Positions 63,283-64,000 of a DNA stretch of 64,000 nucleotides are shown here, in pieces. The notes under the pieces are model-generated. The model saw only the letters and a program-made list of their open reading frames with translations, made no database searches and had not been told where the DNA came from. The stretch covers positions 310,001 through 374,000 of the forward strand of contig NZ_FOIJ01000001.1 in assembly GCF_900111745.1 (NCBI RefSeq), in the 5' to 3' direction. Within the stretch, counting starts at the first letter, position 1, and the number at the start of each line of letters is the position of its first letter. The translations under genes and the position numbers were made by a program. This DNA comes from Stigmatella erecta. Lineage in GTDB: Bacteria; Myxococcota; Myxococcia; Myxococcales; Myxococcaceae.

Positions 63283-63342
63283 TGGGTGTGGGCGGTGATG
63301 TAGGCTCCGAACTTTCGGGGCCCGGCGAACTCGGAGGCAGCA

Positions 63343-64000
63343 GTGAAGAAGGAGCACCACGTCAATCTGTCCTGTTCGTTCTGCGGCAAGTCGCAGCGCG
63401 AGGTCCGCAAGCTCATCGCGGGCCCGACGGTGTACATCTGCGACGAATGCATCAAGCTGTGTAACGACATCATCGCGGACGAGAACGAGCGCGAGGAGGG
63501 CAAGCCGCAGGTCAGCTTGCCGACGCCCACGGAGATCAAGGCGTTCCTCGACGACTACGTCATCGGCCAGGACCAGGCGAAGAAGGTCCTCTCGGTCGCG
63601 GTCTACAACCACTACAAGCGCATCTACCAGAAGAAGCCGGCTGCGCGGCCGCGTCCCGGGGTCAAGGCCCAGGGCAGCGAGGATGTGGAGCTCCAGAAGA
63701 GCAACATCCTGCTCATCGGCCCCACGGGCAGCGGCAAGACGCTGCTGGCGCAGTCCCTGGCGCGCTTCCTCAACGTCCCGTTCACCATCGCGGATGCCAC
63801 CAGCCTCACCGAGGCCGGCTACGTGGGCGAGGACGTGGAGAACATCATCCAGAACCTGCTCCACAACGCCGACTACGACGTGGAGAAGGCCGCCCGGGGC
63901 ATCGTCTACATCGACGAGATCGACAAGATCGCCCGCAAGGGGGACACGCCGAGCGCCACCCGCGACGTGGGCGGCGAGGGCGTGCAGCAGGCCCTCTTGA
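63343..64000 (+). CDS. clpX: ClpX, ATP-dependent unfoldase subunit (5' part)
   Basis: AAA+ unfoldase that feeds proteins to ClpP. The N-terminal four-Cys zinc finger is clear: [17 protein letters not shown] and [11 protein letters not shown]. The Walker A motif GPTGSGKT, the sensor region [20 protein letters not shown] and Walker [12 protein letters not shown] follow. The GTG start has GGAGG 5 bases upstream. The gene runs off the window after 219 codons. In many Proteobacteria clpP precedes clpX; here no clpP is seen upstream in the 197-base gap, so clpX stands alone or clpP is elsewhere. Confidence 0.96.
   Translation, partial: MKKEHHVNLSCSFCGKSQREVRKLIAGPTVYICDECIKLCNDIIADENEREEGKPQVSLPTPTEIKAFLDDYVIGQDQAKKVLSVAVYNHYKRIYQKKPAARPRPGVKAQGSEDVELQKSNILLIGPTGSGKTLLAQSLARFLNVPFTIADATSLTEAGYVGEDVENIIQNLLHNADYDVEKAARGIVYIDEIDKIARKGDTPSATRDVGGEGVQQALL

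Overview
The window is GC-rich, tightly packed DNA from a myxobacterium, most likely of the Cystobacterineae (Stigmatella/Archangium/Cystobacter group). That assignment rests on gene content, not on a database match: a giant Ser/Thr kinase-ATPase-histidine kinase, NtrC-type and other two-component genes, a golvesin-domain amidase, an AgmX/PglI-type gliding-family protein, chitosanase, many lipoproteins and several sigma-54-type promoters. No rRNA, tRNA, CRISPR array, insertion sequence or phage gene was seen.

Layout. 1-6.9 kb: end of a cyclase-like protein, then a translationally coupled four-gene operon of two acetoacetate-decarboxylase-like proteins and two paralogous FAD oxidoreductases (function unknown). 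6.9-12.3 kb: an 1820-aa hybrid kinase on the minus strand. 12.4-20.2 kb: a minus-strand RND efflux operon (adaptor, pump, MarR, TolC, BamA-like barrel) with palindromic operator candidates upstream. 20.6-26.8 kb: P1 peptidase, a 38-aa basic protein, a lipoprotein, an AI-2E-family permease, an outer-membrane protein and a GH46 chitosanase. 27-32 kb: histidine kinase, truncated EF-G-like GTPase, MshEN/pseudo-receiver protein, and a repeat-bearing protein behind a sigma-54-like promoter. 32-33.8 kb: methyltransferase, small protein and TPR lipoprotein.

34-40.5 kb: a SulP-DabA-DabB-NuoL-like operon, a probable bicarbonate/CO2 uptake system, with a sigma-54-like promoter and tandem palindromes upstream. 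40.5-44.5 kb: an unknown protein and a histidine kinase/NtrC/receiver module with an internal sigma-54-like site. 44.7-49 kb: secreted proteins, acyl-CoA thioesterase and a three-domain amidase. 49-54.6 kb: a self-contained fructose PTS operon (EIIA-HPr-EI fusion, FruK, FruA), followed by a NarL-type two-component pair (54.7-56.7 kb). 57.3-59.9 kb: a sulfur-handling group (CysO-like carrier, JAMM protease, APS-kinase-like protein, LarE). 60-64 kb: small barrel protein, 54-aa ribbon-helix-helix protein, TruA, GYF/AgmX-type protein, an unknown protein and the start of clpX.

The least explained parts are the decarboxylase/oxidoreductase operon, the heterotroph DAB-type operon under an apparent sigma-54 promoter, the sulfur-carrier group, and several small or degenerate proteins: two genes under 60 aa, an EF-G-like protein without canonical G motifs, and pseudo-receiver and pseudo-cyclase domains. 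All functional calls come from reading motifs by eye; none was checked by database search.
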